NCBI RefSeq assembly: GCF_003202235.1
Contig: NZ_MASU01000001.1
Location: 186,001-250,000, forward strand
Direction of reading: 5' to 3'
Source of the DNA: Prauserella flavalba
GTDB lineage: Bacteria; Actinomycetota; Actinomycetes; Mycobacteriales; Pseudonocardiaceae
DNA: 64,000 bases
Positions within the stretch are counted from its first letter, which is position 1. The number at the start of each line of letters is the position of its first letter. Shown one piece after another: positions 48,133 through 55,635 of this stretch. Made by a program: the position numbers and the translations under genes. The notes below the pieces were generated by a model that saw nothing but the letters and a program-made list of their open reading frames with translations, did no database searches and was not told where the DNA came from.

Positions 48133-49368
48133 TCAGGCCGCGGTCTGGCTCTCGGTGCGCATGTGCCGCGCGTAGGTGGTGTCGACGCGGAAGATCTTGC
48201 CGAGGCGCTCCGCGTACCGCCGCCTGCCGGCGTCGCCGATCCGCTCCTGCAGCACCGTGGCGCCGGGCACCCACCGGCGCACGGTCTCGGCGGCGAAGTT
48301 CGTCGCCGCCGCGGCCAGCACCACCCCCTGCGCGATGGGATCGTTCGGCAGCCCGAGGAAGTCGGCGTTGGTCCTGCCCAGCACGAGGCGGCTGATCGAG
48401 GAATGGACGCGAACCGAGACGTGGGACAGCACCTTGCCGACGGTCCCGCGCCCGGCGCCGACCTCGGCGTGCGAGGCCAGCAGCGCGGCGGCGAGACGCT
48501 TCGAGTCGTCGTCGGGGATGAACTCGGTGGTCGCGAGCAGCCACAGCAGACGCCAGGCGTCCTCCTCGGTGGCGGGCAGGATCTCCTCGTCCACGCCCAT
48601 GAGCCAGCCGACGTAGCGCCAGAGGTGGAGGATGTCGGCGCGCTCGCGCTCGGTGTAGCGGACGCCCAGCAGCTGCATGCCGAGCACGTAGACGAGGGAG
48701 AAGAGCAGCAGCGTGCCGACGGTCTGCACCTGGTTGACGGGCCGGTCCCAGGCGACGTAGTCCCAGTCGGAGCGGCGGTTCATGGCGGCGCGGACGTGGG
48801 CGTGGACGAGCCGCACGCGCAGGGCGGAGGCGTAGCCGTGCGCGCAGGGACGCAGCGCGCCGGGAGTGGTGACGTCGATCCACCAGTTGGCGGTCTCGAC
48901 GAGGCGCCTGCTCGCGGTCCGCTCGATGGCTCCGGTGCCGACCAGCGACTTCGTCGCCCTGGACGCGAGGTACCCACCCATGAGCGACATGTCGCCAAGG
49001 GGGAACAGGCCGAGGATGCCGGTGCGGGCGATGGCGCGAGCACCCCGCTCGATCCGTTCCTGGTCGACCCAGTAGGGCGTGGCCTCGACGTCCCGGAAGA
49101 ACGCCTTCAAGGGGGCGGGCGGATCGTCGAGGTCGGCGATGCCGTGCAGCAACGCCCGCTCGAACAGCCGCCTGCCCTCCCCTGCGGGCAGCTCGTCGAT
49201 CATGGCGACGACGGCGTCGGCGAGGGGATCCTCGGCCTGTGCGAACTCGCGCAACCGCCGAACCTGCCGCTCGGTACCCCGCAGGTCCCCGGGTGCGAGG
49301 AACCTGGTGGCGAGCCGAAACCCGCCCTGCCGCAGCAACTCAGGATCCGGCAACCGCTCGTCCGCCAT
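48133..49368 (-). CDS. DUF2236 (MpaB/Lcp rubber-oxygenase-like) haem protein
   Basis: A 411-aa protein. The ATG at 49368 is preceded by AGGTGAG. DUF2236 features: MGGYLASRATKSLVGTGAIE (arginine and lysine spaced as in the active site of latex-clearing protein) and RVRLVHAHVRAAMNR with the likely haem-ligand histidine. Family members include the dioxygenase Lcp that cuts polyisoprene and fungal MpaB. No signal peptide is seen, so this one is probably cytosolic and not a rubber oxygenase in the strict sense. Substrate unknown. Confidence 0.82.
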   Translation of the reverse strand: MADERLPDPELLRQGGFRLATRFLAPGDLRGTERQVRRLREFAQAEDPLADAVVAMIDELPAGEGRRLFERALLHGIADLDDPPAPLKAFFRDVEATPYWVDQERIERGARAIARTGILGLFPLGDMSLMGGYLASRATKSLVGTGAIERTASRRLVETANWWIDVTTPGALRPCAHGYASALRVRLVHAHVRAAMNRRSDWDYVAWDRPVNQVQTVGTLLLFSLVYVLGMQLLGVRYTERERADILHLWRYVGWLMGVDEEILPATEEDAWRLLWLLATTEFIPDDDSKRLAAALLASHAEVGAGRGTVGKVLSHVSVRVHSSISRLVLGRTNADFLGLPNDPIAQGVVLAAAATNFAAETVRRWVPGATVLQERIGDAGRRRYAERLGKIFRVDTTYARHMRTESQTAA

Positions 49369-49395
49369 CGCACTCACCTACCCGCGCCGACTTCA

Positions 49396-49411
49396 GACAA
49401 CAAGTGTTGTC
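49396..49411. promoter_or_regulatory. Inverted repeat in the DUF2236 promoter
   Basis: GACAAC-AAGT-GTTGTC, perfect 6-bp arms, 28 bases upstream of the DUF2236 ATG and overlapping the -10 region of a minus-strand promoter with TTGACT as -35. Likely repressor site. Confidence 0.5.
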
Positions 49412-49488
49412 ACTTGGCGCCGAAGTAGTCAAGAAGGGGAAGCCGGTGGTAGGCAAGAGATCGGCACCGTGTATGCTTTCGGTGCTCT

Positions 49489-49559
49489 GCGGATGTAGTT
49501 CAATGGTAGAACATCAGCTTCCCAAGCTGAGAACGCGGGTTCGATTCCCGTCATCCGCT
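49489..49559 (+). tRNA. tRNA-Gly (anticodon CCC)
   Basis: Full cloverleaf: acceptor GCGGATG/CATCCGC, D arm GTTC/GAAC, anticodon stem TCAGC/GCTGA with loop TTCCCAA giving anticodon CCC (reads GGG), T arm with TTCGATT. No encoded CCA. A TATGCT -10 lies at 49472-49477. Its 3' half is the integration site of the adjacent element. Confidence 0.97.
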
Positions 49560-49560
49560 C
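49527..49560. other. attL: tRNA-side copy of the 34-bp attachment repeat
   Basis: The last 33 bases of tRNA-Gly plus one base, identical to 53054-53087. Extended leftward, 49519-49560 matches 53046-53087 at 40 of 42 positions; the extension covers the anticodon loop, the usual crossover region for tyrosine integrases. Confidence 0.9.
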
Positions 49561-49566
49561 TCGTAT

Positions 49567-49611
49567 CGAAGGCCCAGGTCAGAAGTTGTCCACTTCGGAC
49601 CTGGGCCTTCG
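49567..49611 (+). terminator. Terminator inside attL end of the element
   Basis: A 14-bp perfect stem (49567-49580 with 49598-49611) plus an inner 5-bp stem, 8 bases after the tRNA 3' end. It is part of the inserted DNA and can replace the host tRNA terminator, now displaced to 53110-53143. Confidence 0.75.
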
Positions 49612-49635
49612 TCGTTTCGAGATCAACTTGGCTCG

Positions 49636-49657
49636 CGTGCCATTAACGTGCCATTAG
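49636..49657. repeat. Integrase arm-type direct repeats, left end
   Basis: CGTGCCATTA twice, at 49636-49645 and 49647-49656, spaced 11 bases (one helical turn). The same 11-base phasing of CGTGCCA-NNA recurs in the right end at 52940-52961. The second copy overlaps the int stop codon. Confidence 0.6.
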
Positions 49658-50853
49658 CCGACCGGAACCGGTTGCCCGGAATCGCCGTCATCAGGCTCGT
49701 CCTCGTCGCCGTCCGTGGTGTCCGCCACGCCGTCGCGGTGCTTATCCACCAGCTCCGACAACCGATCCGCGATTCGCTCGTCGGCATCGCTCGTAGCCCG
49801 CTGATAGATCAACGCGGCACGCATGTCGTCGTGGCCCATCCGCGCCATCAGGTCATTGGTCGACGTCCCAGCCTTGGACGCCCAGATGTTCCTGGCGTGC
49901 CGGAGGTCGTGGAAGTGGAGCCCAGCGAGCCCCATGTCCGCGACGACCTTGGTCCACTTGACCCGCTGGTTGAAGTTGGGCCGACGCACCGCGTTGCCGT
50001 CCCGAACGCCGGCGAACAACAGCGACATGGGATCAGACCCGACGTACGTCTCCAGGTGCCGCAGCACGTCGGGACGGATCGCGGCCGGAAGAGTCAACTC
50101 ACGAACCCCAGCACGTGACTTCGGCGGCCCGGCGATCAGACCACGACCCGGTACCTCGACAAGAGCGCGCGTGATCCGCACCCAGCTCGCATCGTCAGCC
50201 ACGTCGCACCGTCGAAGCGCCGTGACCTCACCCCACCGCAGCGAGGCGAACGCGGCGAGCAGCACGAGCGCCCGAAACCGGTCGGGCATTCGGCCGGCCA
50301 GGTCGAAGACCTGCGCCACACTGAGCACCGGACGCTCGGCCGGATTCTCGCGGTCGGCACCGCGAATACGGCACGGGTTGCGCTGCATGATCTTGTCCTC
50401 ATCCACAGCGGTGTTGAGAACCGCCCGCAGGAACCGGTACGCCTTGGCGGTCACCGACTCCGAGACACCAGCCGCCAGCCGATCGGCCCGCCATTGCCGA
50501 ATGACAGCCGTCGACAGCTTGCCCAACTCGACACCGCCAAGCCCCGCATCGATGTGCGTGCGGAGCAGCCAGCGGTACAGCTCAACCGTCCTCGGCCGCA
50601 AGCCGGGACGCTGGATGATCCAGCGCTCGGCATACTCGCCGAGGGTCACCCGTGCCCGTTCAGGGTCAATCCACTCGCCCTGCATGAGCTGGCTTTCGGT
50701 GACAGACAACCAGCGTTCGGCGGCCCTCTTGGTCTCGAACGTCTGCGGAGCGTTCCTCATCTGGCCGTCTGGCCCGGGATAGCGCGCCTGCCAGCGACCC
50801 GAGGGCAGCTTACGCACGTTGCCGAAACCTCGGCGTCCCTTCTTGTTCGGCAT
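49654..50853 (-). CDS. int: Tyrosine site-specific integrase
   Basis: A 399-aa phage-type integrase. N-terminal arm-binding domain (WQARYPGPDGQMRNAPQTFE), core-binding domain about 65-155, catalytic domain with Arg in AFASLRWGEVTALRR, H-x-x-R in GLHFHDLRHARNIW, His in MARMGHDD and the tyrosine nucleophile in AALIYQRA. The acidic tail runs to the arm-type repeats. Its ATG overlaps the xis stop by one base, and it lies 94 bases from the tRNA, the standard place for this class. Confidence 0.95.
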   Translation of the reverse strand: MPNKKGRRGFGNVRKLPSGRWQARYPGPDGQMRNAPQTFETKRAAERWLSVTESQLMQGEWIDPERARVTLGEYAERWIIQRPGLRPRTVELYRWLLRTHIDAGLGGVELGKLSTAVIRQWRADRLAAGVSESVTAKAYRFLRAVLNTAVDEDKIMQRNPCRIRGADRENPAERPVLSVAQVFDLAGRMPDRFRALVLLAAFASLRWGEVTALRRCDVADDASWVRITRALVEVPGRGLIAGPPKSRAGVRELTLPAAIRPDVLRHLETYVGSDPMSLLFAGVRDGNAVRRPNFNQRVKWTKVVADMGLAGLHFHDLRHARNIWASKAGTSTNDLMARMGHDDMRAALIYQRATSDADERIADRLSELVDKHRDGVADTTDGDEDEPDDGDSGQPVPVG

Positions 50854-51071
50854 CAGGCAGCACCCCGCAAGTCACGCAGGACGGAGGTGCGCGTGATCGG
50901 CTCGACGCGTCCGGCCTGCATGAACGCCTCCAGGTCGGCCACGGCCAGGCGGACGTGTGCCCCGGCCTTGTGGAAGGCGATGCGGCGTTCGGCGACGAGT
51001 CGGCGGATGAAGCGCACCGAGGTGTTGAGGTACTCGGCGGCCTGTTGCACGTTGAGGTACTTGGCCTCCAT
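50853..51071 (-). CDS. xis: Excisionase-type helix-turn-helix protein
   Basis: A 72-aa MerR/excisionase-like winged HTH: KYLNVQQAAEYLNTSVRFIR, RLVAERRIAFHKAGAHVRLA. ATG at 51071 follows GGGGGAG at 8 nt. Overlaps int by one base. In AICEs this gene directs excision together with Int. Confidence 0.88.
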   Translation of the reverse strand: MEAKYLNVQQAAEYLNTSVRFIRRLVAERRIAFHKAGAHVRLAVADLEAFMQAGRVEPITRTSVLRDLRGAA

Positions 51072-51086
51072 CGGCGTCACTCCCCC

Positions 51087-51845
51087 TCAGGCTGCGGTCT
51101 GGTCGGTTGCCGAAACTTCGGCGGCGTGTCTGGCCTCCTGGTACTGCTGCTTCCAGCGGCGTTGCTGGGCGATGGAGTGCAGCAGGAGTTGCGTGCGGTC
51201 GGGCTGGTTCGGGTCGTCACGCGGGATCGGCACCCACTGGTAGCGGGTCCCGTCCGGGTCGTCGGAGGTGTCGAGCTCCGGCCGGGCACCGACCGCGCCG
51301 AGGACCTTCATGACGTGCTCGCGACGTTCGGCGCGGTGTTCGGTGAGGTTGCGCCCGGACCACTTGCGCGAGACGAGGCAGCGACGGCCCCGGTAACCGA
51401 GGTTGGCGGGCCGATGAGCCTTGCCCTTGCACGCCCCCGGCACCAGGCCCTTACTCGGCTCGGCGGGCTGGATGCCGTAGAGCAGCCAGTTAGCGCACGA
51501 CTCCGAGCACGGCTCCCAGCGCAGCGCGTCGGCGAGCCGATCCAGGTGCGCCCGCTGGGCGTCGGTGTCGGGCTCGTAGCAGGCGTCCAGCTCCTTGGTC
51601 AGGTACTTCACCAGGTAGCCGAGGCAGCGCCCGGCCTTGTCCGTCCCAGCGTTAACGCCCTGGATGTCGATACCGCCCGTGCCGAACCGCACCACGTGCG
51701 CGGGCTCGGCCTCGGGGTCAAGAGCGGCGCGCTCCGCGCGCCGCCGCCGGGGACCGCCCGGCCTCCCGCTGACGCTCCGGCCGGCGGCCCCGGCGCATCC
51801 GCCGCACGCCACCAACCAGCGACGCCCTTGGCACCAGCGAGTCAC
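51087..51845 (-). pseudogene. RepSA-like replication initiator, 5'-truncated
   Basis: The last 220 codons resemble the C-terminal half of pSAM2-type RepSA initiators: HVVRFGTGGIDIQGVN, GYLVKYLTKELDACYEPDTD, and SRKWSGRNLTEHRAERREHV. Upstream of about 51720 the frame continues as low-complexity Arg/Gly sequence, and the N-terminal HUH-like region is missing; the plus-strand cargo gene occupies the place where it should be. RepSA proteins are 450-600 aa, so this copy is broken and the element probably cannot replicate by itself. Confidence 0.75.
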
Positions 51846-52038
51846 CTCGGGAGTCCCCTTCTCGCCCGGTGATCGTCTTACGCCGAGCCGCCCGCATCAA
51901 GGGCGCCTACGGCGTCGCTCCGCGATGAGCTGCGCTCACCCTTGACACGACCACCACGGCGCAGAGGACCGGCAGGGGCGAAGGGGATGGGAAGGAGTAT
52001 TCGAGTAACGCCAGAGCCCAGAGCCACGACATACCACC

Positions 52039-52926
52039 ATGAATTCTGCGGAAGAATCCGAGAAGATGCCGCCGCCGTGGGTCTGGCGCGGATGTTTGGA
52101 ACATCTTGACAAGGTCAGCCAAGACCAGCGTGCGCGCGAGAGCACCGTGCACATCGAAATAGGGCTCGACTTACTCGCGTACGCGATCGAAGAAGCGACC
52201 AGAAGTATGCACGCGGGTCCGTTGACGTCGAACGAACTAGCCTCAATCGCCTGCTACACCCGTTCTTTCCGGGCAATCCGCGTTGCAGCCATGCTCGCGA
52301 CATCCGGTTTCGTACTGGAGGCCAGGGTCTACGTACGCGACGTCTATGAGTCGTCCAGCATGGCCCGCTACCTCGCGCGTGAACCGGCCAAGGCCGATAT
52401 TTGGCTCAGTGACGAGCGGTGGATCAAAGACAATGAAGTTCGCCAATACGTGCAGAAGTTCACAGCTCCCGGTATTCCCATTAAAGACTCGCCATACAGC
52501 CAGTTTTACGAGCAATCGAGCCAGATCCATCACCCTACCGCACGCGGGTGTATCCCACTCGTATATTCGGAGGAAACAAAGAATATATGGCCGCAGCTCG
52601 TGCCACAGTACGACGCTGAACACGCGGCCAATGCACTCCATGAGATAGCGATGGAGACGGTATTTGTCTGCTTCACGTTCATGAACGCGTTGGCCGACCC
52701 GGCAGTCATGCCCGTGGAGTGGCGAAAGGATTTGAAGGAACTTGCCGAAGCCGTTGCCCGCGAGGCCGACTGGAGTCATCTGGACCGCGATTGGGACGAA
52801 GAGCAGGCGAAGTTTGAAGCGCTGAGGGCGCAGGCGCTCGATGCCGATGAGCTCGAGCAGTACTTAGACAACGACCCCAACAGTGTCCGGAACAGGCTGC
52901 GCAGGCAGACAGGCCCCGGACATTAG
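52039..52926 (+). CDS. Cargo gene of the element: DUF5677-like helical protein
   Basis: A 295-aa protein of low confidence in family: the central helices ACYTRSFRAIRVAAMLATSG, FVLEARVYVRDVYESSSMAR and SSQIHHPTARG resemble DUF5677/AbiV-type helical proteins (long helices, conserved E..R...E and H.P.). GC and codon use are visibly lower than in neighbours (for example the AT-rich stretch around 52560-52590), as expected for transferred cargo. No signal or membrane helix. No good ribosome site at the ATG 52039. A defence or abortive-infection role is only a guess from context. Confidence 0.6.
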   Translation: MNSAEESEKMPPPWVWRGCLEHLDKVSQDQRARESTVHIEIGLDLLAYAIEEATRSMHAGPLTSNELASIACYTRSFRAIRVAAMLATSGFVLEARVYVRDVYESSSMARYLAREPAKADIWLSDERWIKDNEVRQYVQKFTAPGIPIKDSPYSQFYEQSSQIHHPTARGCIPLVYSEETKNIWPQLVPQYDAEHAANALHEIAMETVFVCFTFMNALADPAVMPVEWRKDLKELAEAVAREADWSHLDRDWDEEQAKFEALRAQALDADELEQYLDNDPNSVRNRLRRQTGPGH

Positions 52927-52939
52927 CCTGCGAGAGAAC

Positions 52940-52961
52940 CGTGCCAACAGCGTGCCATTAG
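52940..52961. repeat. Integrase arm-type direct repeats, right end
   Basis: CGTGCCAACA (52940-52949) and CGTGCCATTAG (52951-52961), with the same 11-base spacing and orientation as the left-end repeats at 49636-49657. Followed by a GGTCAAC direct repeat (52965-52981). Confidence 0.6.
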
Positions 52962-53053
52962 CAGCGGTCAACCGCGGTCAACAAGGGCACCCCGCGCACA
53001 TACTCGCCCGCAGGTCAGGGCCGCTTTCCAGCATGATCACGCTGGTTCCCAGC

Positions 53054-53087
53054 CTGAGAACGCGGGTTCGATTCCCGTCATCCGCTC
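53054..53087. other. attR: second copy of the 34-bp attachment repeat
   Basis: Identical to 49527-49560, the tRNA-Gly 3' end. The upstream half is not a tRNA, so this is the recreated attachment half-site marking the right end of the element. Confidence 0.9.
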
Positions 53088-53109
53088 CAAGCAAGTTTGC
53101 GCAGCTCAG

Positions 53110-53143
53110 AAGGCCCGCCTCCCGATCACGGGAAGCGGGCCTT
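53110..53143 (+). terminator. Displaced host tRNA terminator
   Basis: A 15-bp stem with one mismatch (53110-53124 with 53129-53143) and a 4-base loop, 23 bases after attR. Before insertion it would have followed tRNA-Gly directly. Confidence 0.75.
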
Positions 53144-53243
53144 CCGCTTGTGGCGATCACTTCCACCATCATGTCGGCCACCTCGACCAGTGGTGTCCTT
53201 TGTGGACAAGCCAGCCGCGGTCGGCCGGACCCGCACCTCGGGC

Positions 53244-53265
53244 GCATCAGTGAATCGACTGATGC
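53244..53265. promoter_or_regulatory. Inverted repeat upstream of the peptide-P450 pair
   Basis: GCATCAGT-N6-ACTGATGC, perfect 8-bp arms, 94 bases before the peptide ATG. Candidate operator. The remaining 53144-53359 shows no gene. Confidence 0.5.
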
Positions 53266-53359
53266 CGGCACACCTCTCCGTCTGCCACCGTCGCTCGTGG
53301 GGGTCTGCCGTCGACGGCCGTCGCCCGCACCATCAACCACCGGACGAAATGGAGCACGA

Positions 53360-53611
53360 ATGAGCACCATCGCACTCGCCGCGTCCACGATTCCCGCCAC
53401 CGCACGGGGCCCGATCGGCTTGATGTCCGAGCCGAACGCCACAACAGGGACGATCACGGAGGTCGTCACCGGGATCGGCATCATCGGCACCACCGACGTC
53501 GCCACCATCGGCGGCGTGGCGGCGTCGGTCGTCGCCCCGGCGATCGAGGTCCGTGAGCACGCCTCGGTGACCGAGCTGGTCACCGCACGTTCGCGCGCGA
53601 TGGCGGACTGA
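53360..53611 (+). CDS. 83-aa Thr/Gly/Val-rich peptide next to a P450
   Basis: Starts MSTIALAASTIPATARGPIG with GGAG five bases before the ATG. The middle (about residues 27-60) is rich in Thr, Gly, Ile and Val (TITEVVTGIGIIGTTDVATI), the last 20 residues are charged. No known family recognised. It sits 64 bases upstream of a P450 gene on the same strand and shares its inverted-repeat operator. It could be a ribosomal-peptide precursor, a small membrane-active protein or a P450 partner; there is no Trp/Tyr-rich core of the kind seen in P450-modified peptides. Confidence 0.6.
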   Translation: MSTIALAASTIPATARGPIGLMSEPNATTGTITEVVTGIGIIGTTDVATIGGVAASVVAPAIEVREHASVTELVTARSRAMAD

Positions 53612-53675
53612 GCACGATGACCGGCAGTGGCGCGGTCAGCCGAGCAGTCCGCGGCCGGGTTCCGGAGAGCTCCCG

Positions 53676-54881
53676 GTGACCGCGCTGCTGCGGGTCGACG
53701 ACGACTTCGTCCGTGACCCCTTCCCGCGTTTCGACGAGCTGCGGGCGCGGGGGCCGGTGCATGTCCTGCGCACGCGCGACGGCGCCCGCTACTGGCTCGT
53801 GGTCGGATCCGACGAGATTCGCTCCGGCCTCCGCGACACCCGGCTGTCCAAGGACCCCGATCTGCTCGCCGCGGCCCGCGTGCGCCAGCGCTCCGAACAC
53901 GGCGTGGAGGACGGCCCTGGCGCCGAAGCGGCACTGCGGGAGCTGACGGCGTTCATGCGCTCGTTCACCTATGAGGTGCGCGAGGTCGTAAAGGACACGC
54001 TCTCCGGTCGCCATGCGGCACGGCACGCGCCGCGGGTCGCCGCCATCGCGGAGGAACTCCTCGACGGCCTCGCGGGAGCGGTCGGGCCGGTGGATCTGCT
54101 GGCGTCGTACAGCATGCCGTTCGCAACCCGGGTGTCCGGCAGCCTGCTCGGCGTCGCCCCTGACGCGCTGGCTGAGTTCGGCGCGTGGGTGTCAGCATGG
54201 CTCGGGTCCGATTCCGCAGACACACGAGCCGCGGCTCGGCAACGCGTGTCCGCGCTGCTCGGCGACCTCGTGGCGGCGAGGCGCAGGCAGGAGGCCGACG
54301 ACATCGTGTCAGCGCTCGCGGGCAAGGCCGGGACGGCCGATCGTGAGTCGCTGGTGCGGGCCTGCCTGATCTTCGTCATGATCACGGTGGAGACGGTCGT
54401 CAGCTTCCTGGCGACCGCGGTGTACGCCTTGCTGACGCATCCCGAGCAGCTCCGGTTGTTGCGGGATCGGCCGGAACGCACGGGCGCCGCGATCGACGAG
54501 CTTCTCCGCTTCGCCGGACCGCACAACGTGAGCGCCCAGCGCTGCGCCACCGAGGACCTCGAGCTGGGCGGTCAGCACATCGCCGAGGGCGACCTGGTGG
54601 TCTTCGCACTGGGCGCCGCCAACCACGACGCGACGGTCTACCCGGACCCGCACTGCCTCGACCTGGACCGGGACGCCGCCGCGCACCTCGCGTTCGGCGC
54701 GGGCAGGCATTACTGCCCCGGCACGCACCACGCACGCAGCGCCTTGGCGACCGGTATCGGAGCTCTGCTGCGCCGGTACCCCGGCATCGCGCTCGCGGTG
54801 CCCGCCGACGAGGTGTCGTGGGTGCGCTCGGAGTTGCTCCGCTCGGTCCGCACACTTCCCGTCCACCTCGCCGGCGGCTGA
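53676..54881 (+). CDS. Cytochrome P450
   Basis: A 401-aa bacterial class I P450. Haem-binding loop LAFGAGRHYCPGTHHAR (Cys near residue 349), K-helix ExxR in AAIDELLRFAG, I-helix FVMITVETVVSFLATAV. The I-helix has Glu-Thr but Val in place of the usual second Thr and lacks the normal A/G-G, so oxygen activation may differ. GTG at 53676 with GGAGAG upstream. No ferredoxin gene is adjacent. Likely acts on the product of the small gene upstream or on a secondary metabolite; unproven. Confidence 0.9.
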   Translation: MTALLRVDDDFVRDPFPRFDELRARGPVHVLRTRDGARYWLVVGSDEIRSGLRDTRLSKDPDLLAAARVRQRSEHGVEDGPGAEAALRELTAFMRSFTYEVREVVKDTLSGRHAARHAPRVAAIAEELLDGLAGAVGPVDLLASYSMPFATRVSGSLLGVAPDALAEFGAWVSAWLGSDSADTRAAARQRVSALLGDLVAARRRQEADDIVSALAGKAGTADRESLVRACLIFVMITVETVVSFLATAVYALLTHPEQLRLLRDRPERTGAAIDELLRFAGPHNVSAQRCATEDLELGGQHIAEGDLVVFALGAANHDATVYPDPHCLDLDRDAAAHLAFGAGRHYCPGTHHARSALATGIGALLRRYPGIALAVPADEVSWVRSELLRSVRTLPVHLAGG

Positions 54882-54949
54882 CGGGCTAATCTCCGGCGTG
54901 GTCGACCGCAGCGCGGCGCGTACCGTCGCGCAGCTCGCACGACGTTGCC

Positions 54950-55573
54950 TCAAGCCCGCAGGTGAGGCGGGAAGTCGAGTAGGAGGTAGTCCCTCGCACG
55001 CTTGTTGGTCTCCGCCCCACCCACATGTACCGAATGCAAGATCCCGTTGTAAACCAGGTCCCATAGTTGCCGGTTTTCTTGGAGGGCGTGAAGCTTGACC
55101 CGGAGGCCTCTACCATTACGGTCCTCAAGGTCGATCGCATGGACGGGACCTTCGATATGGACTTTGACAGACTTGAGTTCGTAAGTCTTGACGAATCCGT
55201 TCTTTCCGTAGATCAGCCAATCAGCCCCAGCCGCCGTTCGGTAGTTTCCGCCAGTGGCCAGGAGAATGAACGGCCAAGGCACGACGAGCAGCCACAACCA
55301 GGGATTCTCAACCCACGAAAACCCCCAGTCCATTAGCGTATAGGCCACGATTGCCACTAAACTCAGGAACAAGCCGGTCACGACACGACCGGTGCGATCG
55401 GGGTAGAACCATTCCAGCATTCGCCCCTCACCGTCAGGCGGGGATGGTATCTTCGATATCGCCGACTCTCGACGCTCGCCAGGTTTTGTGCTTTCCGGCT
55501 CCACCGGGGCACTTGGCGGGCGCGGTTCTCCCGTTTCTGGGTCGGGCTTCGGGGGAAGACTCGCGATGTCCAT
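54950..55573 (-). CDS. Membrane protein paralogue 1 (candidate immunity protein)
   Basis: A 207-aa protein: a Pro-rich cytosolic N-terminus (MDIASLPPKPDPETGEPRPP), the WFYPDRTGR motif, two membrane helices (about 62-82 and 88-108), then a soluble PH-like domain with AGADWLIYGKNGFVKTYELK and a nearly invariant tail LVYNGILHSVHVGGAETNKR. Two close paralogues lie directly upstream. It is preceded by an orphan copy of the C-terminal end of the WXG effector with the same short spacing (8 bases) seen between the intact effector and paralogue 3, which argues for an effector-immunity pair duplication. Function not shown. Confidence 0.8.
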   Translation of the reverse strand: MDIASLPPKPDPETGEPRPPSAPVEPESTKPGERRESAISKIPSPPDGEGRMLEWFYPDRTGRVVTGLFLSLVAIVAYTLMDWGFSWVENPWLWLLVVPWPFILLATGGNYRTAAGADWLIYGKNGFVKTYELKSVKVHIEGPVHAIDLEDRNGRGLRVKLHALQENRQLWDLVYNGILHSVHVGGAETNKRARDYLLLDFPPHLRA

Positions 55574-55581
55574 TTGCACAC

Positions 55582-55635
55582 CTAGAAGTGGTCGCCGAAA
55601 AAGTCACCGACAGCCTTGCCCGCCTTGCCGATTGC
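55582..55635 (-). pseudogene. Displaced C-terminal remnant of the WXG effector gene
   Basis: In one frame this encodes AIGKAGKAVGDFFGDHF and a TAG stop, against AIGKAGKAAGDFFGDLF and TAG at the end of the effector gene (56925-56978). By hand alignment 45 of 54 bases agree. The upstream end of the remnant is fused to the last codons of paralogue 2. It is a recombination scar: effector 3' end plus immunity gene were duplicated and the effector body lost. Confidence 0.8.

Larger units (their letters stand above)
49527..53087. mobile_element. Small integrative element in tRNA-Gly (AICE-like, decayed)
   Basis: A 3.5-kb element bounded by 34-bp direct repeats. Gene order from attL: integrase, excisionase, truncated RepSA-like initiator (all minus strand), then one cargo gene on the plus strand. 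int-xis-rep next to a tRNA is the core of actinomycete integrative and conjugative elements such as pSAM2, but there is no FtsK-like TraB transfer gene, and rep lacks its 5' half. It is therefore a remnant or a mobilisable satellite. Confidence 0.88.

Noticed and set aside
53041-53087. Possible second tRNA-Gly
   Set aside because: Only the T arm and acceptor 3' half are present; the D arm and 5' acceptor strand are missing. It is the attR duplication.
52883-53359. Open frame extending the 83-aa peptide upstream across attR to 242 aa
   Set aside because: It runs through the attachment site and a terminator; the ATG at 53360 has its own ribosome site.
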